This document shows, one piece after another, positions 7,900-16,616 of a stretch of 64,000 bases of DNA. The DNA lies in assembly GCF_002836205.1 (NCBI RefSeq), contig NZ_PJBE01000013.1:1984001-2048000 (forward strand), given 5' to 3'. The translations under genes were made by a program, and so were the position numbers. Source of the DNA: Shewanella sp. Choline-02u-19 (GTDB taxonomy: Bacteria; Pseudomonadota; Gammaproteobacteria; Enterobacterales; Shewanellaceae). Position 1 is the stretch's first letter. The number at the start of each line of letters is the position of its first letter. The notes under the pieces were generated by a model that was not told where the DNA came from, did no database searches, and worked only from the letters and a program-made list of their open reading frames with translations.

Positions 7900-9780
7900 A
7901 TGACAGTGAGTAAAATTATTCAGTCTATCTTAGCCATTAAAAACACTAAAGACGCCGTCATAGCCATACTCGGATTGGACTCAGTAAGCACAATAACGGA
8001 TCTCATTGAGTATCAATCTGCATCAAAATCCAGGTTAACAGTTAAAATATTTTGCGCTATTGATGAGCATATTGAGCAACTATTTGCATCGCAAGCATGT
8101 AGAGATCTGTTGCAGACTCGTCCCGAAACTCAGCTTGTGGCTATCGAAGGTTGTCAGCGTGTCAAATTAAACCAAGGTGCCCTAATCATTGATTTTCATC
8201 TTGGTCATTATGAACAGCAATTACGTCAGATCTCCGTTAGCAGCACACATTTAATAGCGCATTGGATTTGCGCCGCCGCAATCAATTTACACAGCATTGA
8301 AGAGACCCTCTTCTGGCAAATGGCCAAACACAGTAACGATAGCTGCGATTGCTTAATCTCAGATAAGTTACCGGTCGATATTCAACAAGAACTATACAAA
8401 CTGAGTCAATTGGTCGGTTTTAACGGTTTAAATTCAAGCAACACCGATAATGTGCCTCTGATGGAGCGTCAAGCACTTAGAGCACAACAATTAAGTCAAC
8501 AAGCCCCCTATCCTATTCATGCAGTCAATAGCGCTGATGAAATAGCTGTCATTGGCGGCGGCATTGCTTGCGCAAGCTTAGTGTTGTCGCTCGCTGAGCG
8601 TAAACAAAAAACCGCAGTATTTTGTGAAGACAGTGATTTAGCCCAAGCTGCATCAGGCAACAGACAAGGGGCTATTTATCCACTACTCACGCCTGATAAC
8701 AATACCTTAAGTCAGTATTTTCAACAGGCCTATCTTTTTAGCTTGCATCGATTAGCTTCACTCTCCAATCAAAATCATGCAATCGACTTTGATCTTTGTG
8801 GTGTGTTGCACACAGGTCATGATGAGCGTAGCAGAAAACGGGTGCTGAAAATTGTTAACGGTCACCATTGGTGCGTTAATATTGCACACGCCGTTACTGC
8901 ACAGCAATCGAGTGAGCTAGCTGGTATAGACATTGACGAAACTGGAATATTCTATCCATTAGGCGGTTGGGTTGCGCCACAAGACCTCTGCAGAGCATCA
9001 CTTGAACAAGCAAGCCGATTATCGGATGTATCAATCCATTTAAACACCCAAATAACAGCACTTGAAAAAAGTGATGCTGGCTGGTTTTTAGTCAGTAATA
9101 AACAACGTTTAGGCCCATACAAAACAGTGGTGGTAGCCAACGGTAAGTCACTCACTCGGTTTGAACAGACTAAGCATCTACAAGTTACCGGGTTTAGAGG
9201 TCAAGTCAGCCATGCGCCAACGAGAGCAAAATTGTCTAAACTAAGCACGGTTTTGTGTGCTAATGGCTATATGACCCCGATGAATGACGCCCTACATTGT
9301 TTAGGCGCCAGTTATATCAAAGATGCTGCCAATTTGGATTATAGTCCGCAAGAGCAAGTTGATAACTTACACAAGATCCAACAGAGTTATTTAAATAAGG
9401 ACTGGAATCGTGATATCGATATATCCAAGCACAGCGCCCGAGTCGGCGTGCGGATGGTAACTCGCGATCACGCACCGATGATGGGGCCCGTTCCCGATCT
9501 AGAGGCCATTATGGCGCTCTACGATAAACATCAGCTCACACCAGAAAGTAGAAAATTTTGGCAAAGTAATGCCGCCCCCGTTCATAACGGACTCTATTTA
9601 TTAGGCGGATTGGGCTCTAGAGGATTAAGTTCAGGTCTTTTAGCGGCTGAAGCGCTAGCCGCTCAAATTTGTGGAGAAGTGATGCCAATAAGCACTGACT
9701 TCATCGCACTGTTAAACCCAAACAGAATGTGGATGCGTAAACTGTTGAAGGGGAAATCCGTAGAGAGCGGCTCAGAATAA
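7900..9780 (+). CDS. mnmC: MnmC-type tRNA mnm5s2U34 protein with a degenerate methyltransferase half
   Basis: Bifunctional MnmC converts cmnm5(s2)U34 of tRNA to nm5 with its FAD oxidase domain and then methylates it with its SAM domain. The C-terminal half (from about residue 210) is well preserved: FAD loop AVIGGGIACASL, then ASGNRQGAIYPLL, GVRMVTRDHAPMMGPVPD, GGLGSRGLSS and LNPNRMWMRKLLKGK. The N-terminal ~200 residues align only loosely. The SAM-binding GFGTGLNF is absent, and the region equivalent to E. coli DAWFLDGFAPAKNP reads AHWICAAAINLHSI, without the catalytic Asp. I infer that only the oxidase works and that the methyl step is lost or done elsewhere. The frame is intact, so this is domain decay and not a broken gene. 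Confidence 0.88.
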   Translation: MTVSKIIQSILAIKNTKDAVIAILGLDSVSTITDLIEYQSASKSRLTVKIFCAIDEHIEQLFASQACRDLLQTRPETQLVAIEGCQRVKLNQGALIIDFHLGHYEQQLRQISVSSTHLIAHWICAAAINLHSIEETLFWQMAKHSNDSCDCLISDKLPVDIQQELYKLSQLVGFNGLNSSNTDNVPLMERQALRAQQLSQQAPYPIHAVNSADEIAVIGGGIACASLVLSLAERKQKTAVFCEDSDLAQAASGNRQGAIYPLLTPDNNTLSQYFQQAYLFSLHRLASLSNQNHAIDFDLCGVLHTGHDERSRKRVLKIVNGHHWCVNIAHAVTAQQSSELAGIDIDETGIFYPLGGWVAPQDLCRASLEQASRLSDVSIHLNTQITALEKSDAGWFLVSNKQRLGPYKTVVVANGKSLTRFEQTKHLQVTGFRGQVSHAPTRAKLSKLSTVLCANGYMTPMNDALHCLGASYIKDAANLDYSPQEQVDNLHKIQQSYLNKDWNRDIDISKHSARVGVRMVTRDHAPMMGPVPDLEAIMALYDKHQLTPESRKFWQSNAAPVHNGLYLLGGLGSRGLSSGLLAAEALAAQICGEVMPISTDFIALLNPNRMWMRKLLKGKSVESGSE

Positions 9781-10106
9781 ATGAGCCTATCTGCGATCCG
9801 AGTTTAACATTTGAAAAAATGTTTATGTTGGGAAGAAAGACAGTCTTCCCTAAACAATCTAGACTTCATCAACAACCATAAGCTAAGTCATAAAGTACCA
9901 GACATTTCTAGACAAAAACGAGTTGTATTTTAGCTTCAAGGTTTAACGTTCGTATGACCTTGAGTATAACGCCTCTCGATTCTGATTAGGTGCGATGACA
10001 GGGCTACAACAAGCGATGAGTAATTCAAATCTTGCTGCGAAAGGTAAGCAAGTTGAATAAAATTTGCTGAGAACTGAATGGATCGCTCTCACCTCTCGGA
10101 ATCAGC
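9781..10106. other. Spacer after mnmC
   Basis: No gene seen. It holds one short stem, GGGAAGA-7 nt-TCTTCCC at 9830-9850, without a T run, which might mark the end of the mnmC transcript. The rest is unremarkable. Confidence 0.45.
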
Positions 10107-10820
10107 TTAATGAGCAGGAGAATCGATCAAAATGAACTCACTGTCCTCTAGTACCTCAATCGTGATTAGCTTTTGCTCCGTAACCTCTGCTCCGTCGCCT
10201 TTATGCATCACTATAGACGTTTGGTTATCGCTCACTTTAATTTTCCCGGATGATGCTAACACATACATTTGATGATCAATATTTTGAATATATTGAACAC
10301 CTTTTTTCAGTTTCCCCCCATAAATTCGGGCAAGTTGGTTTATGTATAATGCTTCGTTTTTATCTTCAGGGTAGCCCGAGACTATTAGTGGTAGCTCGTT
10401 ATTATCACCGTCCTTAGAATAGAGGTTACTTTCCCATCGAGGTTCTACATTATGTTTATTAGGCTCAATCCAAATCTGGTAAAAAGTCAGTGGCTCTTTG
10501 CTTAAGTTATATTCAGAATGACTGATGCCAGTCCCAGCACTCATCACCTGAACTTCACCTACAGGTGTTAGCCCCTTATTACCTTTACTATCTTTATGTG
10601 TGATGGCGCCACTGCGAATAAAGCTAATAATTTCCATATTACGGTGTGCATGTGTTGGGAAGCCTGTGTTTGGTTTAACCCAATCATCATTAATCACTCT
10701 CAGCGTACCAAACCCCATACGCGCAGGATTGTAATAATCTGCAAAACTAAAGTGGTGGCTAGAGGTTAACCAACCATGACTCGCTTTACCTAGTTCATCA
10801 AAAGGGTAATGTTTAATCAT
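10107..10820 (-). CDS. Pirin-like bicupin (YhaK/YhhW type)
   Basis: The 237-residue bicupin has the pirin metal ligands His57 and His59 (FPTHAHRNMEI), His101 and Glu103 (GISHSEYN), spaced as in pirins with quercetinase activity. I start it at the ATG at 10820 (MIKHYPFDELGKASHGWL), 4 nt after the yqjG stop, with GAGG as ribosome site. The longer frame from 10865 would overlap yqjG. It is the last gene of a doxX-yqjG-pirin unit. Together with the divergent LysR gene this mirrors the E. coli yqjF-yqjG-yhaJ-yhaK neighbourhood, where YhaK is a stress-linked bicupin. Catalytic activity on aromatic substrates is inferred. Confidence 0.88.
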   Translation of the reverse strand: MIKHYPFDELGKASHGWLTSSHHFSFADYYNPARMGFGTLRVINDDWVKPNTGFPTHAHRNMEIISFIRSGAITHKDSKGNKGLTPVGEVQVMSAGTGISHSEYNLSKEPLTFYQIWIEPNKHNVEPRWESNLYSKDGDNNELPLIVSGYPEDKNEALYINQLARIYGGKLKKGVQYIQNIDHQMYVLASSGKIKVSDNQTSIVMHKGDGAEVTEQKLITIEVLEDSEFILIDSPAH

Positions 10821-10824
10821 GTTG

Positions 10825-11799
10825 TTATCCTCGTTGACTATTTGTTGAAAGCGCTTCTCTATCATGCTTGACAGTGAAGTCTAACTCTGGCCCTTTTGGC
10901 ACAATCAACGTTGGGTTAATGGTGTCATGGCTCGCGTAGTAATGAATTTTTGTATAAGGCAAATCCACTGTTTCTGCCACAGACCCAAACTGGTAAAGCT
11001 CTCGTACGTAATTGCTAATATTATGAAATTCACTTAATCGGTTACGGTTACATTTAAAATGGCCATGGTAAACTGCATCAAAACGAAGCAAGGTAGTAAA
11101 TAAACGCCAATCAGCTTCAGTTAAAGACTCGCCCACCAAATAACGGTGTTCACCAAGGTGCCCCTCGAGCCAGTCTAAACTTGTAAAAAGTTCATCGTAA
11201 GCTGCTTCATAAGCCGCTTGAGTGGTTGCAAAACCGGCACGGTATACACCATTATTTATTTGGTGATAAATTCGCTCATTAATCGTATCAATTTCACTAT
11301 GTAACGCTGCTGGGTAATAATCATCTGTATTACCTGTTAAGTCGTTAAAAGCAGTATTAAAGATGCGTATGATCTCACTTGATTCGTTGTTAACGATTTT
11401 ATTAGTTTGTTTGTCCCATAAAACAGGCACTGTTACGCGGCCTTGATAATCGGGTGCAGCTTTTAAATAGAGTTCATACATAAATTCACTTTCAAACAGT
11501 GAATCCGTATATTCACTATCCGCATCGCCAAACTCCCAACCATTTTCTCTCATTTCAGGCCTAACCACGCTGACAGTAATAATATCTTGTAGTTGTTTTA
11601 ATTGACGGAAAATAAGCGTGCGGTGTGCCCAAGGACATGCCAGCGATACATACAGATGATAGCGTCCGGCTTCAGGCTTAAAAGGGCCGTCAGCTGAAAT
11701 AGTGTGTCTAAAGCGACTCTCCTGACGCTGAAATTCACCTTTACTACTTTCTGTGTCATACCATTGATCGACCCACTTACCATTGACGATTAAACCCAT
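10825..11799 (-). CDS. yqjG: Glutathionyl-hydroquinone reductase (Xi-class GST)
   Basis: Enzymes of this group reduce glutathionyl-hydroquinones back to hydroquinone with a second glutathione. The 324-residue sequence has the family active-site motif LACPWAHRTLIFR with the nucleophile at Cys55. The thioredoxin-like N-terminal half is followed by the helical GST C-terminal domain (EADWRLFTTLLRFDAVYHGHFKCN). MGLIVNGKWVDQWYDT is the usual start, with GGAG upstream. It sits between a DoxX gene and a pirin gene as in quinone-stress clusters, so all three probably act on reactive quinones or nitroaromatic products. Confidence 0.92.
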   Translation of the reverse strand: MGLIVNGKWVDQWYDTESSKGEFQRQESRFRHTISADGPFKPEAGRYHLYVSLACPWAHRTLIFRQLKQLQDIITVSVVRPEMRENGWEFGDADSEYTDSLFESEFMYELYLKAAPDYQGRVTVPVLWDKQTNKIVNNESSEIIRIFNTAFNDLTGNTDDYYPAALHSEIDTINERIYHQINNGVYRAGFATTQAAYEAAYDELFTSLDWLEGHLGEHRYLVGESLTEADWRLFTTLLRFDAVYHGHFKCNRNRLSEFHNISNYVRELYQFGSVAETVDLPYTKIHYYASHDTINPTLIVPKGPELDFTVKHDREALSTNSQRG

Positions 11800-11866
11800 G
11801 ATTTACTCCACTGTTTATAAAGAGCCCTGTGCCGGGCGTATAATAATGATGTATTAATTAGCAATA

Positions 11867-12313
11867 CTATTGAGTGCGGTCGGCAATAATATTATCGAGT
11901 GATAAACGTCCGCCACCTTGCAACATTAATGCAAGACTAATGATAATTAACGATAAGCCGAATTCGTAACCGTTGTTGCTCATAAATAAACCGTTTTCTA
12001 AATGCACTGTCAAAATAGCAACGATCATGGTAAACGCTAAAACAAGTGCAGTAGGCCGCGTTAGCAAGCCGATAATGAGGAGTAACCCACCAAAAAATTC
12101 TGCGCTGCCAGCCATTAATGCCATTAAATAACCAGGGCCTAATCCAATTGATTCCATCCACTGACCCGTACCCTCTAGGCCATATCCACCAAACCAAGCG
12201 AATAATTTTTGTGCACCGTGAGCCATAAAGATAAGACCGACTGGAATTCGCAATACTAACGATGACCAGTGCGGGTTAGATGTAGTTAATTTATTCAGTA
12301 GTAATGTAGACAT
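11867..12313 (-). CDS. DoxX-family membrane protein (YqjF-like)
   Basis: A 148-residue protein with four predicted membrane helices. The first has the DoxX signature LRIPVGLIFMAHGAQKLFAWFGG, followed by PGYLMALMAGSAEFFGGLLLIIGLLTRPTALVLAFTMI. DoxX proteins are linked to quinone redox chemistry; E. coli YqjF is strongly induced by dinitrotoluene breakdown products through YhaJ. It is the first gene of the doxX-yqjG-pirin unit and is divergent from a YhaJ-like regulator gene. The spacer between them contains a clear dyad. Exact enzymatic role unknown. Confidence 0.88.
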   Translation of the reverse strand: MSTLLLNKLTTSNPHWSSLVLRIPVGLIFMAHGAQKLFAWFGGYGLEGTGQWMESIGLGPGYLMALMAGSAEFFGGLLLIIGLLTRPTALVLAFTMIVAILTVHLENGLFMSNNGYEFGLSLIIISLALMLQGGGRLSLDNIIADRTQ

Positions 12314-12349
12314 TTTATTCTCTTCAGTTCATTGTTTTTGAATGTTGGA

Positions 12350-12367
12350 GCTATTATATTTAATAGC
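12350..12367. promoter_or_regulatory. Candidate LysR-type operator between doxX and the LysR gene
   Basis: GCTATTA-tatt-TAATAGC is a perfect 7-bp dyad in the middle of the 108-bp divergent spacer. Size and AT-rich centre fit LysR-family recognition sites, and the adjacent regulator is the natural ligand. Inferred from position and symmetry only. Confidence 0.5.
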
Positions 12368-12421
12368 CAAAAGAATGAATAACGGTAATAACTGACCAAC
12401 CAATTCAAAAGGATTGAACTA

Positions 12422-13342
12422 ATGAATTCTCCTATCACACTAGATGCATTAAAGGTGCTTGATGCCATTGAACGTAAAAAAAGTTTTGCAGCTGCCGCCG
12501 ATGAATTATTTCGTGTGCCTTCAGCGATCTCTTATACCGTCAATAAGCTTGAAGAGGATTTAGATATTGCGCTGTTTGATCGCAGTAAACGCAAGGCGGA
12601 ATTAACTGCCGTAGGCAACTTAATTGTTGAACAGGGCCGACTTATTTTACAGGCCACCGATGAACTCACCTACATGGCTAAACAGAGTGCCAGTGGTTGG
12701 GAGTTAGAGTTACGCATCGCTGTCGATAGTATTTTACACTTTCAGCCGATCTATTCACTGATTGCACAATTTCAGATTTCGCACCCATGGATAGATATTA
12801 AAGTCACTGAAGAGGTATTTGGTGGTACCTGGGATGCGCTAAGTGCGGGGCGATGTGATCTCGTTATTGGTGCTGCGGGCACTGCTCGTGACAACAGTTT
12901 TAATATTCATCCGATAGGTGACATTGAGTTTATTTTTGCAGTCGCTAAAGATCACCCTCTTTGCCAAGAGCAACAACCTTTAAGTAATACAGTGATTAAA
13001 AAATATCCCTCAGTGGTGGTTGCAGATAGTTCAAGAGAGCTAGCAGCACGTTCAGCAGGCTTACTCGATGGCCAGCCGCGTATTACGGTGCCCAGTATTG
13101 ACCAAAAAATAGAAGTTCAGCTACTTGGCTTAGGAGTCGGCTATTTGCCTGTTCATCGTATACAGCAACAATTAAAGAGCGGACAATTGGTGGCGTTAAC
13201 GCTGGAAAAACCTGACAACAGAAATCATGACATGTGTGCAGCATGGCGAAAAGAGAATAAAGGCAAGGCACTAGCCTGGTTTGTGGAAAAAATAAAGGCA
13301 CTGAAAAACGATGTATTTTTTACCGAAGATCCACTAAATTAG
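12422..13342 (+). CDS. LysR-family regulator, YhaJ-like
   Basis: A 306-residue LysR regulator. The winged HTH is at about residues 5-64 (LDALKVLDAIERKKSFAAAADELFRVPSAIS..., LEEDLDIALFDRS) and the periplasmic-binding-like effector domain follows from about 95. The HTH and the segment after it resemble E. coli YhaJ closely (FAAAADELxRVPSAxSYT, KLEEx LDxxLFDRS). YhaJ responds to hydroxylated toluene/quinone-type compounds and activates yqjF. The gene is divergent from doxX-yqjG-pirin, so it most likely controls that unit and itself through the spacer dyad. Orthology is inferred from sequence memory and context. Confidence 0.85.
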   Translation: MNSPITLDALKVLDAIERKKSFAAAADELFRVPSAISYTVNKLEEDLDIALFDRSKRKAELTAVGNLIVEQGRLILQATDELTYMAKQSASGWELELRIAVDSILHFQPIYSLIAQFQISHPWIDIKVTEEVFGGTWDALSAGRCDLVIGAAGTARDNSFNIHPIGDIEFIFAVAKDHPLCQEQQPLSNTVIKKYPSVVVADSSRELAARSAGLLDGQPRITVPSIDQKIEVQLLGLGVGYLPVHRIQQQLKSGQLVALTLEKPDNRNHDMCAAWRKENKGKALAWFVEKIKALKNDVFFTEDPLN

Positions 13343-13529
13343 CCGACATTTAATTAGAGCATTAATAAAAATGAGTAAATGACCCATATCAGGAATGCTA
13401 AGAGTAACAGCTCTAACAAAGAAAGCGGCTAAAGTGAGTTACCCTCAGACTAAATGGTTCCAATGACCTGCGGTCAAACTACTGCAGTGGCTCTAATAAT
13501 GTCATTTAGCCTCTGCCAGTGTTGCGATG

Positions 13530-14231
13530 CTAGTTAGCCCCTGCTGCCATCAAAGCATTTTTAAAGTCATTGACCCAGCGACGATAAACCGTTTTAACAT
13601 CCCCCCAGTTAAATACTTGGGTGTTTAGTTGCCACTGGTCAAAACCCTCAGCCCGATCAGCCGCTTTTGCTAACACTTCGCCGGTCTGTCCGTCTTTAAT
13701 CATTGCCAGTAACATCATGGAGCCTGAGTTTTGAGTATAGGTTTTTCCCATTGAGTTATAGCTTCGTCTTGAAGACTCTATCGGTGCACTCAGCCGAATA
13801 TCGGTTACCGCAACTTCAATGACTAAGGTATCTGGTCCTGCTTTATCAACAAGCTCAAACGGCTGATCTTCATTGAACACACTGACAACCATTGTCGCAA
13901 ATTCAGCGGACATTCTTTTGAGGGCTTCATCAGGCAGATCGTAGGTTGCATTAAGCCCATCAGCTCTTCGGTCGATACGTGGCTGTGTATAATCAGTCGG
14001 ATGATCATTAGTCACCGTGGCGGGTTTAAAATACAGTGTTCGATATTGACTCCAATCGACATTTGGCCTAGCGAAAGAGATATCTAACACCGAGTTGTCA
14101 ATTTTAACCAAGCCCTCTTTAGTCACTTGTGCATCAGGCCCCGATTGCATTGAAGGAGGCGCTGAGGAGCAGCCTACTAGTCCTATCAATAGCGCCAGCA
14201 ATACGGTTTGTTGTTGTCTTAATAGTCGCAT
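13530..14231 (-). CDS. DUF3313-family lipoprotein
   Basis: A 233-residue protein with a type II signal peptide: MRLLRQQQ, a hydrophobic stretch and the lipobox LVGC-SS, so it should be lipid-anchored. The residue after the Cys is Ser, which favours outer-membrane sorting. The mature part (DWSQYRTLYFKPATV, RMSAEFATMVVSVFNEDQPFELVDKAGPDTLVIEVAVTDIRL, VFNWGDVKTVYRRWVNDFKNAL) fits the DUF3313 family of unknown function. It is monocistronic. The LPP-like interior duplicates nothing nearby. Confidence 0.8.
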   Translation of the reverse strand: MRLLRQQQTVLLALLIGLVGCSSAPPSMQSGPDAQVTKEGLVKIDNSVLDISFARPNVDWSQYRTLYFKPATVTNDHPTDYTQPRIDRRADGLNATYDLPDEALKRMSAEFATMVVSVFNEDQPFELVDKAGPDTLVIEVAVTDIRLSAPIESSRRSYNSMGKTYTQNSGSMMLLAMIKDGQTGEVLAKAADRAEGFDQWQLNTQVFNWGDVKTVYRRWVNDFKNALMAAGAN

Positions 14232-14394
14232 TGAATCAATCCTTTAATTAAAATGGTCCTAGTAAATATGAGTAGCGATGGTCTATACGTCAATTAAGTA
14301 ATCGGCACAATTTTTTATTTTCAGAGCAAGCACTTCACCAAAACAGCCTGCAACGCTCATTAACATTTACTAAAGCTGCAATTGACTAAATAAA

Positions 14395-14420
14395 AAAGGC
14401 CACTTTTTAAAGTGGCCTTT
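14395..14420 (-). terminator. Rho-independent terminator after the TrmH-family gene
   Basis: AAAGGCCACTTT-tt-AAAGTGGCCTTT is a perfect 12-bp stem. On the minus strand it is followed by a T run and lies about 60 bases past the methyltransferase stop. Confidence 0.88.
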
Positions 14421-14481
14421 AATTGACGCAGTCTTGTAACCTACGCACCTTTAGCAGCGCGCGTAAGCTTCAAAGCGTTAA

Positions 14482-15027
14482 TCACTTGGGGAAATTGAAA
14501 CTACGCTTAACTTTAATACGATTATTTTTGTCACGACTAGAGCGGATCAAATCATCACCGATGATCATCGCTTTTGACTTTGATAGTCGGTCATAAAGCA
14601 GCACGTTAACTGAAGCCGCTAGGTTCATGCAGCCGACAGTCGGCACATACACTACTGCGTCAGCTCTATTGATAAGTTGCTGATTAATAGTGCCGTCTTC
14701 TGGTCCAAAAATATAAAGCGCTTTTTCTGGATGTTCAAATGAAGGCAGTGGTATTGCCCCCTCTACAAGATCAACGCACACAATGCTGACATCAGGCTCT
14801 ACAGCATCAATTAAAGACTCTACGCCTGTTAGCGCTATGATTTCGCTAGCGGCTTGCGTATCAGTATTATATTGCGAATTGCCGTTGCTGGCTGCCAATG
14901 GGTAACGTTTGCCAGTATAAAAAACATCCTCGGCTTCATAACATCCTGCAGCGCGCATTACGCCCCCGACATTGGTTGGACTTTTAGGATTCACTAACCC
15001 TATCGCGCTATATCGTTTGCTACTCAT
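14482..15027 (-). CDS. SpoU/TrmH-family RNA 2'-O-methyltransferase
   Basis: The 181-residue protein has the three SPOUT motifs that build the trefoil-knot SAM site. Motif 1 is NPKSPTNVGGVMRAAGC (about 13-29), motif 2 is LYIFGPEDGTINQQLI and motif 3 is VYVPTVGCMNLAASVNVLLYD. The Asn and Arg of motif 1 are the catalytic-type residues of TrmH relatives. The usual bacterial TrmL signature (LGxxxxxN near the start) is not obvious, so the target RNA cannot be named. The protein lacks an extra RNA-binding domain. It precedes yfcL on the same strand. Confidence 0.85.
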   Translation of the reverse strand: MSSKRYSAIGLVNPKSPTNVGGVMRAAGCYEAEDVFYTGKRYPLAASNGNSQYNTDTQAASEIIALTGVESLIDAVEPDVSIVCVDLVEGAIPLPSFEHPEKALYIFGPEDGTINQQLINRADAVVYVPTVGCMNLAASVNVLLYDRLSKSKAMIIGDDLIRSSRDKNNRIKVKRSFNFPK

Positions 15028-15089
15028 ACTTGATCACTCAATCGAAAAACTAACTGCCGCAATAAGACCACGGCATAACACCTAACACG

Positions 15090-15359
15090 TTAAGCCGCTA
15101 ACTTGCAGCTTAGCTGTAACCAAGCATCGTTAACCAATGCATAGTCGTTATCATCGAGCTCTTCTCTAGCAAGTGCTAGACAATCAGCCATTTTAGATTC
15201 GAGTGCTTGTGCACCTTGATCATGTTCGGCTTCTAACTTCGATAACACAACGGCAAAATGGCCTTGAAGATATCCGCTTGCGAATAAGGCGTCATCATCA
15301 CCGTCAGCAACAATACTTTCAATCCAATCCTGAAGTGTTTGCTCATACTTCTCTAACAT
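15090..15359 (-). CDS. yfcL: YfcL-family protein
   Basis: An acidic, all-helical 89-residue protein (MLEKYEQTLQDWIESIVADGDDDALFASGYLQGHFAV...). The GYLQGHF core and length match YfcL, whose E. coli gene also lies between mnmC and aroC. I choose the ATG at 15359 because GGAG lies 6 nt upstream; the ATG at 15371 has no such site. YfcL has no established function. The gene probably belongs to the minus-strand group between the NAD-kinase-like gene and the TrmH-family gene. Confidence 0.85.
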   Translation of the reverse strand: MLEKYEQTLQDWIESIVADGDDDALFASGYLQGHFAVVLSKLEAEHDQGAQALESKMADCLALAREELDDNDYALVNDAWLQLSCKLAA

Positions 15360-15444
15360 TGAGGGCTCCACATACTCAAAACTATTGGAATCATTCCAAC
15401 ATTTAATTAATAACAGTTAACAGACTCAGTAGTTGCAGTCGTGA

Positions 15445-16569
15445 TTACTCGACTAAATCTGGATTCGCAACCTGATACATCACATAATCATGATAGCCGG
15501 TCACCACTTTGTAATAGCCTGTAAGTTCTTTATCTAATTCTGGGTCGCCACTATCCACAATTAGTGGTCGTCCTTCAAGTGCTTTTAACTTTGTTTTTGT
15601 CGCTAAAATAACAATATTGTTCTTACCCACCCGTCTTACTAGCTCGGGGGATAACTGCTGGTTACCTCGACCTAAAATGTGGCCTTGGCCGCCGATAAGG
15701 GTAATGTATAGCTTAACTGATTGGTTTTCGGTTAATTTTAGTAATTCATCAGCCGACAAATCACTGGCGACTAATTGTCGCGCTTGAACGAGATCGACAC
15801 CCAATAAGGTATTGTCGAGTCCAAGCTCTTCCATCACAGCCGCAACGGTGCTGCCAGAGCCTATAACAATGACATCATCTTCCATGAGTTCAATCGCTTC
15901 AGCAGCAATATCGGCCAGCACGAGTTCGTCGGTTTCTATGCCACCCATTTTTACCGCTTGAACATAACGCGGCTCAGCGGGAACCAGCATTTCACCAAAT
16001 CGCTTGGCTTTGACTACGCCGGTTCTAAAGGCAACTTCATCGATATCCATCACATCAGCGCACATCAGGCTGACTAATTCACCCTCTAACAACATCTTGA
16101 CCACCACGCCTGATGCATGGGGCGTTATCCCGTAAACCCCTGAATGAATCTTCACCCCAGCGGGCACACCTAACACTGGGATATTATCGTCAGCGATGGC
16201 AAAAATATCCCTTGCAGTGCCGTCCCCCCCTGCAAATAAAAGCAAATCGAGTGTTTCACTCAGCAGCTTCTCAACGACCAATTGAGTATCTTGCGCCGCT
16301 GTGAGCGCGGGCGCATGATAGACAACACGCACATTAAACCCCATTTTACGGGCTAACGATTCGCCCATATCACCTGATGCGGTGATGATCTCAAGCTGAT
16401 TTTTATAGGGTAAAATGACTTGCAGAGCTTGTTGCATTCGCAACTGTGATTTAGGGACTGCGCCTTTAGCGATAGCTAAGTCAGCCACACCATCGCTGCC
16501 TTTTAAAGCAACACTGCCACCTAAACCCGCAAGTGGATTAATAATTAAACCAAGACGAAACCTGCTCAC
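15445..16569 (-). CDS. ATP-NAD kinase family protein (AcoX-like)
   Basis: The 374-residue protein starts with MSRFRLGLIINPLAGLGGSVALKGSDG and carries the kinase signature LLLFAGGDGTARDI at about residues 109-122. The P-x-G-V-K-I-H-S-G-V-Y-G segment (LGVPAGVKIHSGVYGI) follows. This places it in the AcoX/NAD-kinase-like fold, longer than true NAD kinase (about 290 residues) and without the canonical NadK C-terminal part. It may phosphorylate a nucleotide-like or lipid-like substrate; the natural one is unknown. It is 47 nt downstream of the MFS gene on the same strand, so an aroC-MFS-kinase transcript is likely. Confidence 0.82.
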   Translation of the reverse strand: MSRFRLGLIINPLAGLGGSVALKGSDGVADLAIAKGAVPKSQLRMQQALQVILPYKNQLEIITASGDMGESLARKMGFNVRVVYHAPALTAAQDTQLVVEKLLSETLDLLLFAGGDGTARDIFAIADDNIPVLGVPAGVKIHSGVYGITPHASGVVVKMLLEGELVSLMCADVMDIDEVAFRTGVVKAKRFGEMLVPAEPRYVQAVKMGGIETDELVLADIAAEAIELMEDDVIVIGSGSTVAAVMEELGLDNTLLGVDLVQARQLVASDLSADELLKLTENQSVKLYITLIGGQGHILGRGNQQLSPELVRRVGKNNIVILATKTKLKALEGRPLIVDSGDPELDKELTGYYKVVTGYHDYVMYQVANPDLVE

Positions 16570-16616
16570 TTCATTGACTCCATTTAAAAGCAGTTAGAGA
16601 CGGACTCATTAGCTGT

